A DNA stretch of 64,000 nucleotides from the NCBI RefSeq assembly GCF_048268305.1, contig NZ_JBLWVT010000007.1, positions 1 through 64,000 on the forward strand, in the 5' to 3' direction. A program made the position numbers and the translations under genes. Numbering within the stretch: the first letter of the stretch is position 1; every line of letters begins with the position of its first letter. Below, in pieces: positions 53,143-61,408 of the stretch. The notes under the pieces were generated by a model. That model had not been told where the DNA came from and did not search any database. It was given only the letters and a program-made list of their open reading frames with translations. Source of the DNA: Pseudodonghicola sp048268305 (GTDB lineage Bacteria > Pseudomonadota > Alphaproteobacteria > Rhodobacterales > Rhodobacteraceae).

Positions 53143-53299
53143 CATGTGGGAGAACCGGGTTCGACCCGGTGCCGAAGGAGCAACCGCCCCCGGAAACTCT
53201 CAGGCAAAAGGACCGTATGCTCGACTGGAACTCTGGAGAGAGGCGCCCTGTGCGTCCGCCGAAGGGATAACGATCTCAGGCGAAAGGACAGAGGGGGCA
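53143..53299 (+). promoter_or_regulatory. tandem glycine riboswitch
   Basis: Two glycine aptamers lie in series. The first has GCCGAAGGAGCAA (53171-53183) and CTCAGGCAAAAGGAC (53199-53213). The second starts CTCTGGAGAGAG near 53231 and has GCCGAAGGGATAA (53258-53270) and CTCAGGCGAAAGGAC (53275-53289). The linker between them is short, as in cooperative tandem forms. It precedes gcvT by about 80 bases and by analogy turns the cleavage operon on when glycine is plentiful. Confidence 0.95.
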
Positions 53300-53378
53300 T
53301 CGCATGGCGGGCATTGACCGCCGAATATGGGATGCCGGAGGATTCGTCAGAACACCCGGTTGCAACAGGGACGGGCCG

Positions 53379-54503
53379 ATGACGGAATTGCTGCGCACGC
53401 CGCTATTCGATCTGCATTTGGAACTCGGGGGCAAGATGGTCCCCTTCGCCGGCTATGAGATGCCGGTTCAATATCCCGCCGGCATCATGGCCGAGCATAA
53501 TCACACCCGCGCCCGGGCCGGGCTGTTCGACGTCAGCCACATGGGGCAGGTGATCCTGCGCGGCGCCGATGTGGCCGCCGTGGCCGCGGCGCTCGAGACG
53601 CTGATCCCGATGGATGTGCTGGACCTGCCCGAAGGGCGGCAGCGCTATGGGCTGTTCCTGAACCAGACGGGCGGCATTCTCGACGATCTGATGTTCGCCA
53701 ATCGCGGTGATCACCTGTTCCTGGTGGTCAATGCCGCCTGCAAGGCGCAGGACGTGGCGCATCTGAAGGCGGCGCTGGAGCCCGGTGTGACGGTGGAAGA
53801 GATCACCGATCGCGCGCTGATGGCGCTGCAGGGGCCGCTGGCCGAGGCGGTCTTGACCGAATTCGCCCCTGAAGTGGCCGAGATGCGCTTCATGGATGTG
53901 CGCACGCTCGATCTCGACGGGGTGGAGGCCTGGGTGTCGCGCTCGGGCTATACCGGCGAGGACGGGTTCGAGATCTCAGTCCCGGCGGATCAGGCCGAGG
54001 CGCTGGCGCGCCGGCTTCTGGCGCATGACGCGGTGGCCCCGATCGGGCTGGGCGCGCGGGATTCGCTCAGGCTCGAGGCCGGGCTTTGCCTTTACGGCCA
54101 CGATATCGACACCGAGACCCTGCCGGGTGAGGCCGGGCTGGCCTGGGCGATCCAGAAGGTGCGCCGCAGCGGCGGTGCGCGGCAGGGCGGGTTCCCCGGT
54201 GCCGATGCGGTGCTGGCGCAGCTTGCCGATGGCCCCGCCCGCAAGCGCGTGGGGCTGCGCCCCGAGGGGCGCGCGCCGATGCGCGAGGGGGTGGAGATCT
54301 TCACGGCGGCCGAGGGCGGCGCGCCGGTGGGGCGGGTGACCTCGGGCGGCTTCGGTCCCAGCGTCGGGGCACCGGTCGCCATGGGCTATGTCCCCGCCGA
54401 CCTGGCCGCCCCCGGCACGCCCCTTTTCGGCGAGCTGCGCGGCAAGCGGCTGCCGCTGACGGTGGCGCCGCTGCCCTTCGTTCCTGCCAATTTCAAACGC
54501 TGA
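53379..54503 (+). CDS. gcvT: glycine cleavage system T protein (aminomethyltransferase)
   Basis: 374 residues from the ATG at 53379; 25 upstream codons of open frame run into the riboswitch and are rejected. RTPLFDLHLELGGKMVPFAGYEMPVQY is the GcvT N-terminus, GLFDVSHMGQ the folate-site block, and SRSGYTGEDGFEI and LGARDSLRLEAGLCLYGHD further conserved stretches. It releases ammonia and passes the methylene group to tetrahydrofolate. First gene of gcvT-gcvH-gcvP. Confidence 0.96.
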   Translation: MTELLRTPLFDLHLELGGKMVPFAGYEMPVQYPAGIMAEHNHTRARAGLFDVSHMGQVILRGADVAAVAAALETLIPMDVLDLPEGRQRYGLFLNQTGGILDDLMFANRGDHLFLVVNAACKAQDVAHLKAALEPGVTVEEITDRALMALQGPLAEAVLTEFAPEVAEMRFMDVRTLDLDGVEAWVSRSGYTGEDGFEISVPADQAEALARRLLAHDAVAPIGLGARDSLRLEAGLCLYGHDIDTETLPGEAGLAWAIQKVRRSGGARQGGFPGADAVLAQLADGPARKRVGLRPEGRAPMREGVEIFTAAEGGAPVGRVTSGGFGPSVGAPVAMGYVPADLAAPGTPLFGELRGKRLPLTVAPLPFVPANFKR

Positions 54504-54541
54504 CCCATCTGTCATCCCGACTCTGAGAGGAAAAGAGCCCG

Positions 54542-54901
54542 ATGAAATATACCGAAGAACACGAATGGCTGCTGGCCGAGGGCGATCTGATCGTCGTGGG
54601 CATCACCGAACATGCTGCCGAGCAGTTGGGCGATGTGGTTTTCGTCGAACTGCCCGAGCCCGGCACCGAAGTGTCGAAGGAAGAAGAGGTTGTGGTGATC
54701 GAGAGCGTCAAGGCCGCCTCGGACATCCTGGCGCCGCTCGATGGCGAGATCGTCGAGGTCAACGAGGCGATCGTGGCCAACCCGGCGCTGGTCAACGAGG
54801 ATCCGCTGGGCGAGGCCTGGTTCTTCAAGATCAAGCCCACGGACCCGTCGCAGCTGGACGAGTACATGGACGAGGCCGCCTACAAGGAATTCATTGGCTG
54901 A
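54542..54901 (+). CDS. gcvH: glycine cleavage system H protein
   Basis: 119 residues, normal. The lipoyl-lysine sits in VVVIESVKAASDILAP, and the start MKYTEEHEWL is typical. It shuttles the aminomethyl group between GcvP, GcvT and the L protein. AGAGGAAAAG lies just before the ATG, 38 bases after gcvT. Confidence 0.97.
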   Translation: MKYTEEHEWLLAEGDLIVVGITEHAAEQLGDVVFVELPEPGTEVSKEEEVVVIESVKAASDILAPLDGEIVEVNEAIVANPALVNEDPLGEAWFFKIKPTDPSQLDEYMDEAAYKEFIG

Positions 54902-54911
54902 GCGGCACCCG

Positions 54912-54936
54912 GAAAACGCTCCGCTGGAGCGTTTTC
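54912..54936 (+). terminator. strong stem-loop between gcvH and gcvP
   Basis: GAAAACGCTCC and GGAGCGTTTTC are exact complements around a 3-base loop, ten bases after the gcvH stop. The A-run/T-run arms make it look like a bidirectional intrinsic terminator, although the T-run is within the stem. It could reduce read-through into gcvP or protect the gcvTH message. Confidence 0.5.
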
Positions 54937-55055
54937 TGATCCGCCTCACTGCAGCCGCGAACGGGCGTAGCCCCGGCAAGGCGCGCCAGAACACGGCACG
55001 GTACCTCTGCCGGGATCGCCCGGCCGGCACACCCGGGCTGAGGTGACCCCGCCCG

Positions 55056-55122
55056 GGCGGCTCTTTCGCTTCGGCTTGGGGAGCCTCCGGCGGCCGTATT
55101 TGAACCGAGAAGAAGCCGGGGG
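55056..55122 (+). repeat. dispersed intergenic repeat, copy 1
   Basis: GC-rich segment with CCTCCGGCGG followed by GTATTTGAACCGAGAAGAAG (55096-55115), in the gap between gcvH and gcvP. The tail shares the ATTT…GAGAAGA core with copies at 58113-58134 and 62661-62684. Elements of this form are, in my knowledge, common between genes of Rhodobacteraceae; function unknown. Confidence 0.5.
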
Positions 55123-55189
55123 CGGCGCGCCCTGTCCCCGGATCACGCCAGATAACGGGGGGCGGTGCGCTTCCCATGGGGATGATGCA

Positions 55190-58039
55190 ATGAGTTACAC
55201 GCCCACCGATTATCAGCCTTACGATTTCGCCAACCGGCGCCATATCGGACCCTCGCCCGCCGAGATGACAGAGATGCTCGGGGTCGTCGGCGCCGCGAGC
55301 CTTGAGGCGCTGATCGCCGAGACCGTGCCGGAGGCGATCCGCCAGGCGGCGCCCCTGTCGATCGGCGCGCCGCTGTCCGAGCGGGAGCTCCTGTGGCACA
55401 TGCGCCAGGTGGCGGGGAAGAACAAGGTCCTGACCTCGCTGATCGGGCAGGGCTATCACGGGACGGTGACGCCGCCGGCGATCCAGCGCAACATCCTGGA
55501 GAACCCGGCCTGGTACACTGCCTATACCCCCTATCAGCCGGAGATCAGCCAGGGCCGGCTTGAGGCGCTCTTGAACTTCCAGACCATGATCAGCGATCTG
55601 ACCGGGCTCGAGATCGCCAATGCCTCGCTCCTGGACGAGGCGACCGCCTGCGCCGAGGCGATGACCATGGCGCAGCGGATCGCCAAGTCGAAGGCTGCGG
55701 CTTTCTTCGTCGACGAGAATTGCCATCCGCAGAACATCGCCGTGGTGCAGACCCGGGCGCGGCCGCTGGGGATCGAGGTGATCGTGGGGGCGCCTGAGAC
55801 GCTCGAGGCCGACAAGGTCTTTGGCGCACTGTTCCAATATCCGGGCACCTACGGGCATCTGACCGATTTCACCCCGCTGATCGAGGCGCTGCATGCGGCC
55901 AAGGCGGTGGCGGTGATGTCCGCCGACCCGATGGCGCTGACGCTGTTGAAGGAACCGGGCGCGATGGGCGCCGATATCGCGGTGGGCAGCGCCCAGCGGT
56001 TCGGGGTGCCGGTGGGCTATGGTGGCCCGCATGCCGCCTATATGGCGACGCGGGCTTCGCATGCGCGGTCGATGCCCGGCCGGCTGGTCGGTGTCAGCGT
56101 CGACAGCCTGGGCAACCGGGCCTATCGTCTGGCGCTGCAGACGCGGGAGCAGCACATCCGGCGCGAGAAGGCGACCTCGAACGTCTGCACGGCGCAGGCG
56201 CTGCTGGCGGTCATGGCCTCGATGTACGCGGTGTTCCACGGGCCCGAGGGGCTGCGCGCCATCGCGCAGCGCATCCATCGCAAGACCGTGCGCTTGGCCC
56301 GCGGGCTGGAGGCGGCGGGCTTCAAGGTGGAGCCGAAGCAGGTCTTCGATACCATCACGGTGGATGTGGGGCTGCTGCAGCAGGGCGTGCTGCAATCGGC
56401 GGTGCGCGAGGGGGTGAACCTGCGCGCGGTGGGCGAGACCAAGGTGGGGATCACCATCGACGAGGCGACCCGCCCGGCCACCATCGAGGCGGTCTGGCGC
56501 GCCTTCGGTCTGGTGTTGCAGGCCGATGACATCGCTTCTGAATACCGTCTGCCCGAGGCGCTGCTGCGCCAAAGCTCCTATCTCGATCACCCGATCTTTC
56601 ACATGAACCGGGCCGAGACCGAGATGATGCGCTACATGCGCCGTCTGGCGGATCGCGATCTGGCGCTGGACCGGGCGATGATCCCGCTGGGATCGTGTAC
56701 CATGAAGCTGAACGCGGCGGCGGAGATGATGCCGATCTCCTGGCCGGAATTCGCGCAACTGCATCCTTTCGTGCCCGCCGATCAGGCGCAGGGCTATGCC
56801 GAGCTGATCGACAACCTGTCGGATATCCTGTGTCAGGTGACCGGCTATGCCGCCTTCTCGATGCAGCCCAATTCGGGCGCACAGGGGGAATATGCCGGGC
56901 TGCTGACCATCGACGCCTGGCACCGGTCGCGCGGGGAGCATCACCGCAAGACCTGCCTGATCCCGGTCAGCGCCCATGGCACCAACCCGGCCAGCGCCCA
57001 TATGGCCGGCTGGCAGGTGGTGCCGGTGAAGGCGGCGGCCAATGGCGATATCGACCTCGACGATTTCCGTCAGAAGGCCGAGGCCTATGCCGATACGCTG
57101 GCGGCCTGCATGATCACCTATCCCTCGACCCATGGGGTGTTCGAGGAGACGGTGCGCCAGATCTGCGAGATCACCCATGCCCATGGCGGCCAGGTCTATA
57201 TCGACGGGGCCAATATGAACGCCATGGTGGGGATCAGCCGGCCCGGCGATCTGGGCGGCGACGTCAGCCACCTGAACCTGCACAAGACCTTTGCCATTCC
57301 GCATGGCGGCGGTGGTCCCGGCATGGGGCCGATCGGGGTCAAGCCGCATCTGGTGCCCTTCCTGCCTGGCCATCCCCATACCGGCGGGATCGAGGGGCCG
57401 GTTTCGGCGGCGCCCTATGGCTCGGCCTCGGTGCTGCCGATCAGCTGGGCCTATTGCCTGATGATGGGTGGCGAGGGGCTGACCCAGGCGACGCGGGTGG
57501 CGATCCTGAACGCCAATTACATCGCGGCGCGGCTGGCGGGGGCCTATGAGGTGCTCTATCGTGGCAGCCATGGCCGGGTGGCGCATGAATGCATCATCGA
57601 CACCCGCCCCTTTGCCGACAGCGCCGGGGTGACGGTGGACGATATCGCCAAGCGGCTGATCGATTGCGGCTTCCACGCGCCGACGATGAGCTTTCCGGTG
57701 CCGGGCACGCTGATGATCGAGCCGACCGAAAGCGAGACCAAGGCGGAGCTGGATCGGTTCTGCGACGCCATGCTGGCGATCCGGGCGGAGATTGCCGAGA
57801 TCGAGGCGGGGCGGGCCGATCCGCAGAACAACCCGCTGAAGCATGCGCCGCATACGATGGAGGATCTGGTGCGCGACTGGGACCGTCCCTATAGCCGCGA
57901 ACAGGGGTGTTTCCCGCCGGGGGCTTTCCGGGTGGACAAATACTGGCCGCCGGTCAACCGGGTGGACAATGTCTGGGGCGACCGCAATCTGCATTGCATC
58001 TGTCCGCCGGTCGAGGATTATGCCGAGGCTGCGGAATGA
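55190..58039 (+). CDS. gcvP: glycine dehydrogenase (decarboxylating), P protein
   Basis: 949 residues from the ATG at 55190, the size of the single-chain form; the 49 codons of open frame before it are repeat sequence. ANRRHIGPSPAEMTEML is the usual start. The PLP lysine lies in NLHKTFAIPHGGGGPG, and PLGSCTMKLNAAAEM and GFHAPTMSFPVPGTLMIEPTESE are conserved. It decarboxylates glycine and loads the aminomethyl group on GcvH. It is separated from gcvH by 288 bases holding a hairpin and a repeat. Confidence 0.97.
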   Translation: MSYTPTDYQPYDFANRRHIGPSPAEMTEMLGVVGAASLEALIAETVPEAIRQAAPLSIGAPLSERELLWHMRQVAGKNKVLTSLIGQGYHGTVTPPAIQRNILENPAWYTAYTPYQPEISQGRLEALLNFQTMISDLTGLEIANASLLDEATACAEAMTMAQRIAKSKAAAFFVDENCHPQNIAVVQTRARPLGIEVIVGAPETLEADKVFGALFQYPGTYGHLTDFTPLIEALHAAKAVAVMSADPMALTLLKEPGAMGADIAVGSAQRFGVPVGYGGPHAAYMATRASHARSMPGRLVGVSVDSLGNRAYRLALQTREQHIRREKATSNVCTAQALLAVMASMYAVFHGPEGLRAIAQRIHRKTVRLARGLEAAGFKVEPKQVFDTITVDVGLLQQGVLQSAVREGVNLRAVGETKVGITIDEATRPATIEAVWRAFGLVLQADDIASEYRLPEALLRQSSYLDHPIFHMNRAETEMMRYMRRLADRDLALDRAMIPLGSCTMKLNAAAEMMPISWPEFAQLHPFVPADQAQGYAELIDNLSDILCQVTGYAAFSMQPNSGAQGEYAGLLTIDAWHRSRGEHHRKTCLIPVSAHGTNPASAHMAGWQVVPVKAAANGDIDLDDFRQKAEAYADTLAACMITYPSTHGVFEETVRQICEITHAHGGQVYIDGANMNAMVGISRPGDLGGDVSHLNLHKTFAIPHGGGGPGMGPIGVKPHLVPFLPGHPHTGGIEGPVSAAPYGSASVLPISWAYCLMMGGEGLTQATRVAILNANYIAARLAGAYEVLYRGSHGRVAHECIIDTRPFADSAGVTVDDIAKRLIDCGFHAPTMSFPVPGTLMIEPTESETKAELDRFCDAMLAIRAEIAEIEAGRADPQNNPLKHAPHTMEDLVRDWDRPYSREQGCFPPGAFRVDKYWPPVNRVDNVWGDRNLHCICPPVEDYAEAAE

Positions 58040-58045
58040 GACAGG

Positions 58046-58078
58046 GGGGGCGGCCTTAGGGGCCGCCCCCTTTGCTTT
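58046..58078 (+). terminator. intrinsic terminator of the gcv operon
   Basis: GGGGGCGGCC pairs with GGCCGCCCCC around a 5-base loop and is followed by TTTGCTTT, starting seven bases after the gcvP stop. A 10-bp GC stem with a U-rich tail is a clear Rho-independent terminator. Confidence 0.85.
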
Positions 58079-58112
58079 GAGGTGAGCCGGGGCCGCCCTG
58101 CGGGCGGTGCCT

Positions 58113-58134
58113 GTGGTGAGAGCATTTGGACAGA
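58113..58134 (+). repeat. dispersed intergenic repeat, copy 2 (core)
   Basis: The short core AGCATTTGGACAGAGAAGA lies just before the ribosome binding site of the FAD oxidoreductase gene and is preceded by a GC-rich GGCCGCCCTGCGGGCGG hairpin (58091-58107). It matches the tails of the copies at 55096 and 62661 only partly, so the grouping is tentative. Confidence 0.4.
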
Positions 58135-58152
58135 GAAGACGGAGGGGACGCC

Positions 58153-59196
58153 ATGCGGGTTGTCGTCGTTGGAGCGGGGATCGTCGGTGTCTCGGTCGCC
58201 TGGCATCTGGCGCGGGCCGGTGTCGAGGTCGAACTGCTGGAGGCCGCGGCGGCGCCGGCCACGGGGGTGACCGCGCGGGCCTTCGGCTGGATCGGGCTCG
58301 GGGCGCAGGCGCCGGGGGATGATCTGGAGCTGTTTGCGTTGCGGCTGCGGGCGGTTGCGGAGCATGCCCGGTGGCGCCGGGCGCTGGGCGATCGCTATCC
58401 GGTCTCGGGGCAGGGCGCACTGGTCTGGCGTGGCAGCGCGGCAGAGACCCGGGCGCTGATCGACTGGCACCGGGCGCGGGGCAACCAGGTCGAGGCGCTG
58501 GATCGCGCGGCGGTCGCGGCGCTGGAACCGGGGCTGCGGGAGGTGCCGGAGCTGGTCGCCTGGTTCCCGCAGGATGTGGCGAGCGAGCCGCCGGCATTGG
58601 CCCGGGCGGTTCTGGCCGATGCGCCCGGTGTCGTCCTGCGCTGCGCCGCCCGTGTCGTGGCGCTGGAGGAGGGCGTGGCGGTGCTGGCGGATGGCGCCCG
58701 GGTGGAGGGCGATGCCGTGGTTCTGGCCAATGGCGTGGCCGCCGAGGCGCTGCTGCCGGGACTGGATGTGAGCGTGTCGCCGGCGGTGCTGATCGAGGGG
58801 CGGGCGGAGGTGGGCGGCAGCGGCCGCATCCTCTGTGGGCCGGATTTCGAAGCTCGGGTCGGGGCGGAGGGACGCGCGGTCTTGGCCGAGTGGCTGCCGC
58901 CCGAGGGCGAGGCCGCGCTGCCGGCCCTGGCGCGGGCGGCGGAGGAGGCTTTGGGGCGCGGGCTGGGCACGAGGGTGGTGTTGCAGCCGCCGCAGGTGGG
59001 GGCGCGGCCGGTCACCGGCGACGGTTGGCCGATGCTGGGGCCGGTGCCGGGGCGTCCGGGGCTGTTCCTGGCGGTGGCGCATCCGGGGGTGATTCTCGCC
59101 CCTTTCCTCGGCCGGCTGGCTGCTGAGGCGGTTTTGGGCGGCGCGAGCGATCCGGAGATGGAAAAATTTCGGCCAAGATGTCGCATCATCCTTTGA
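58153..59196 (+). CDS. FAD-dependent oxidoreductase (DAO family)
   Basis: 347 residues from the ATG at 58153 with GGAGGGG six bases upstream. It begins with the FAD-binding MRVVVVGAGIVGVSVAWHLARAG (GxGxxG) and ends with the DAO C-terminal block TGDGWPMLGPVPGRPGLFLAVAHPGVILAP. Such enzymes oxidise D-amino acids, glycine or N-methyl amines. The position after gcvTHP suggests sarcosine/glycine-type substrates, but only by context. Reading frames are strongly GC-biased here. Confidence 0.85.
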   Translation: MRVVVVGAGIVGVSVAWHLARAGVEVELLEAAAAPATGVTARAFGWIGLGAQAPGDDLELFALRLRAVAEHARWRRALGDRYPVSGQGALVWRGSAAETRALIDWHRARGNQVEALDRAAVAALEPGLREVPELVAWFPQDVASEPPALARAVLADAPGVVLRCAARVVALEEGVAVLADGARVEGDAVVLANGVAAEALLPGLDVSVSPAVLIEGRAEVGGSGRILCGPDFEARVGAEGRAVLAEWLPPEGEAALPALARAAEEALGRGLGTRVVLQPPQVGARPVTGDGWPMLGPVPGRPGLFLAVAHPGVILAPFLGRLAAEAVLGGASDPEMEKFRPRCRIIL

Positions 59197-59212
59197 TATC
59201 GTCGGACGATAT
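59196..59212. promoter_or_regulatory. 17-bp palindrome, possible GntR-type operator
   Basis: ATATCGTC-G-GACGATAT is a perfect inverted repeat with one central base. It starts at the last base of the FAD oxidoreductase stop codon and lies about 200 bases before the acyl-CoA dehydrogenase. The GTCNGAC centre resembles operators of FadR/VanR-type GntR regulators. No such regulator is in the window. Confidence 0.45.
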
Positions 59213-59408
59213 GAGTCATTGTTTTGCTTGGCGAAATTCATTTCCGCGGCTTTCCGACCTCGGGTGAAATCGGAAAAATACAGCGATTTTCGGGGGATGG
59301 CTGGCAGAAAACTGCCAGACCCGGCTGGACATTTGCCAGATCGCCGCGCAGTCTCTGCCCGAAATCTGAGGCCGGCGGGGAGCCGGCGATACGGGAGGAA
59401 GAGCTGGA

Positions 59409-60644
59409 ATGAACATCTCGTTCACCATTCGCGAGGAGAACGCGAAACTGCTGGAGCGGGTCCGCGACCTGATCCGAAACGAGGCGATGCCGCTGGAAGA
59501 GGAATACCAGCGCGAAGTCGCCACCGGCGATCGCTGGACCTATACCGAGCGTCAGACCGAAATCCTTGAAGGGCTGAAGGCCAAGGCCAAGGCCGAGGGG
59601 CTGTGGAACTTCTGGCTGACCGACAGCGACAAGGGCTTTGGCCTGTCGACCGTCGAATACGCCTATTTCGCCGAAGAGATGGGCAAGACGCCGCTTGGCG
59701 CCGAGATCTTCAACTGCTCCGCCCCCGACACCGGCAACATGGAAGTGCTGGAGCGGTACGGCACCGAGAAGATGAAGGAAGAGTGGCTGAAGCCGCTGCT
59801 CGCCGGCGAGATCCGCTCGGCCTACCTGATGACCGAACCGGATGTCGCCAGTTCGGACGCCACCAATGTGTCGATGTCCTGCGTGCGCGATGGCGATCAC
59901 TATGTGCTGAACGGCGAAAAATGGTGGTCCTCGGGCGCCGGCGATCCGCGCTGCAAGGTCTATATCACCATGGTGAAGACCGGTGGCGATGACATGCCCA
60001 AGCACCAGCGCCATTCGATGATCGTGGTGCCGGCCGAAACCCCGGGGGTCGAGATCCTGCGCGCCATGCAGGTCTATGGCCAAGACGACGCGCCGCACGG
60101 CCACATGCATATCCGTTTCACCAATGTCCGCGTGCCGGCCGAAAACCTGCTGGTGGGCGAAGGCAAGGGGTTTGAAATCGCGCAAGGCCGCCTCGGGCCG
60201 GGCCGCATCCACCACTGCATGCGTGCCATCGGTCAGGCCGAAATCGCGCTGGAACAGATGTGCAAGCGTGCGCTTGATCGCGAGGCCTTCGGCAAGAAGC
60301 TGGCGCAGCTTGGCGCCAACTATGACATCATCGCCGAATGCCGGATGGAAATCGAAATGGCGCGTCTGCTGTGCCTGAAGGCCGCCTGGTACATGGATCA
60401 GGGCGATGCCCGCGCCGCGGCGCCGTGGATCAGCCAGATCAAGGTCGTGGCGCCCCGCACCGCGCTGAAGGTGATCGACGAGGCGGTGCAGATGTTCGGC
60501 GGCGCCGGCGTGTCGCAGGATACCCCGCTCGCCACCGCCTGGACCCATGTGCGGACCCTGCGTCTGGCCGATGGCCCCGACGCGGTGCACCGTCGTCAGG
60601 TCGCCCGCAGCGAGCTGAAGAAATACACCCAAGAGAAAGTCTGA
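59409..60644 (+). CDS. acyl-CoA dehydrogenase family protein
   Basis: 411 residues, ATG at 59409 behind GGGAGGAAGAG. MTEPDVASSDATN and WWSSGAGDPRC are the FAD and substrate blocks of the middle domain; GPGRIHHCMRAIGQAEIALE and QMFGGAGVSQDTPLA are C-terminal helices. It oxidises an acyl-CoA to the 2-enoyl form with FAD and ETF; the chain type is unknown. Genes of ordinary beta-oxidation are not adjacent, except a probable crotonase beginning at 63965. Confidence 0.92.
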   Translation: MNISFTIREENAKLLERVRDLIRNEAMPLEEEYQREVATGDRWTYTERQTEILEGLKAKAKAEGLWNFWLTDSDKGFGLSTVEYAYFAEEMGKTPLGAEIFNCSAPDTGNMEVLERYGTEKMKEEWLKPLLAGEIRSAYLMTEPDVASSDATNVSMSCVRDGDHYVLNGEKWWSSGAGDPRCKVYITMVKTGGDDMPKHQRHSMIVVPAETPGVEILRAMQVYGQDDAPHGHMHIRFTNVRVPAENLLVGEGKGFEIAQGRLGPGRIHHCMRAIGQAEIALEQMCKRALDREAFGKKLAQLGANYDIIAECRMEIEMARLLCLKAAWYMDQGDARAAAPWISQIKVVAPRTALKVIDEAVQMFGGAGVSQDTPLATAWTHVRTLRLADGPDAVHRRQVARSELKKYTQEKV

Positions 60645-60672
60645 GCGGACTTTCCCGCGGCAGGGAGAAAGA

Positions 60673-60707
60673 ACGGGCGGTCCCCTCGGGCCGCCCGTCG
60701 TCGTTTT
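60673..60707 (+). terminator. intrinsic terminator after the acyl-CoA dehydrogenase
   Basis: ACGGGCGG and CCGCCCGT pair around a 10-base loop and are followed by CGTCGTTTT, 28 bases after the stop codon and before the convergent AhpD-like gene. Confidence 0.75.
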
Positions 60708-60726
60708 CGGGGCGCGGGGGATGGGC

Positions 60727-61290
60727 TTAGGCTGGCCGGCGCTTTTCCCAGGCGAAGGCCCGCATTGGCGCGTCGACCGGGGTCTTCGCCAGATGGTTGG
60801 TGTAGTTCGACATCACCTTCTGCGCCACGCCCAGCACCACCTCGAGGATCTGGCGCTGGGTGAAGCCGGCGTCGAGAAAGGCCTGGACCTGATCATCACT
60901 CACATCGCCACGCTGACGCACGACCTGCAGGGTAAAGCTGCGCAGCGCTTCGAGATGGGCGTTGGGCAGCGGAGTCTCGTTGCGCAGTGCCTCGGAGATC
61001 GCGTCATCCACCGTCATTCGCTTGGCGATGCCGGTATGGGCGGGCACGCAGTAATGGCAATTGTGTTCGACGTTGATGGTCTGCCAGACCACCGTCAACT
61101 CGTCCTTGTCGAAGGACGTTTCCTCGGCAAACAGCCGGTGGAGCTGTTGATAGCCTTCCAGCAGCGCCGGCGCCTCGGCCATCACCGCATGCAGGCCGGG
61201 CAGCCGGCCAAAGGCCTTTTGCGAGGCTTCGATCAGCGGTTTGCTCGCCTCGGGCGCGGTTTCGGGGGTGTGCAGGGGGAAATCGGTCAT
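60727..61290 (-). CDS. carboxymuconolactone decarboxylase/AhpD-like protein
   Basis: 187 residues from the ATG at 61290 with GGAGGA upstream. NVEHNCHYCVPAHTGIA carries the CxxC and distal His of the AhpD alkylhydroperoxidase-like fold, where the cysteine pair and a relay Glu/His carry out peroxide or disulfide chemistry. LPGLHAVMAEAPALLEGY is the family's N-terminal helix. It is divergent from a TetR regulator; one operator copy lies within its leader, so repression by that regulator is likely. Confidence 0.88.
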   Translation of the reverse strand: MTDFPLHTPETAPEASKPLIEASQKAFGRLPGLHAVMAEAPALLEGYQQLHRLFAEETSFDKDELTVVWQTINVEHNCHYCVPAHTGIAKRMTVDDAISEALRNETPLPNAHLEALRSFTLQVVRQRGDVSDDQVQAFLDAGFTQRQILEVVLGVAQKVMSNYTNHLAKTPVDAPMRAFAWEKRRPA

Positions 61291-61304
61291 CGGGTCCTCC
61301 ATTT

Positions 61305-61387
61305 TTGAGCGATCACTCAAATTGACATGAGGCATCTCTAGCTTTACTTGAACGATCACTCAAATTATATTTTGAGCGATCACTCAA
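61305..61387. promoter_or_regulatory. three operator repeats between the AhpD-like and TetR genes
   Basis: Near-palindromic 16-mers TTGAGCGATCACTCAA (61305-61320), TTGAACGATCACTCAA (61348-61363) and TTGAGCGATCACTCAA (61372-61387) lie 43 and 24 bases apart. Spacing of the last two (24) puts them on nearly the same helix face. They lie exactly in the divergent promoter region and are the expected binding sites of the adjacent TetR protein. Confidence 0.85.
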
Positions 61388-61408
61388 ATGTCATCGAAGG
61401 AGGTCCGG

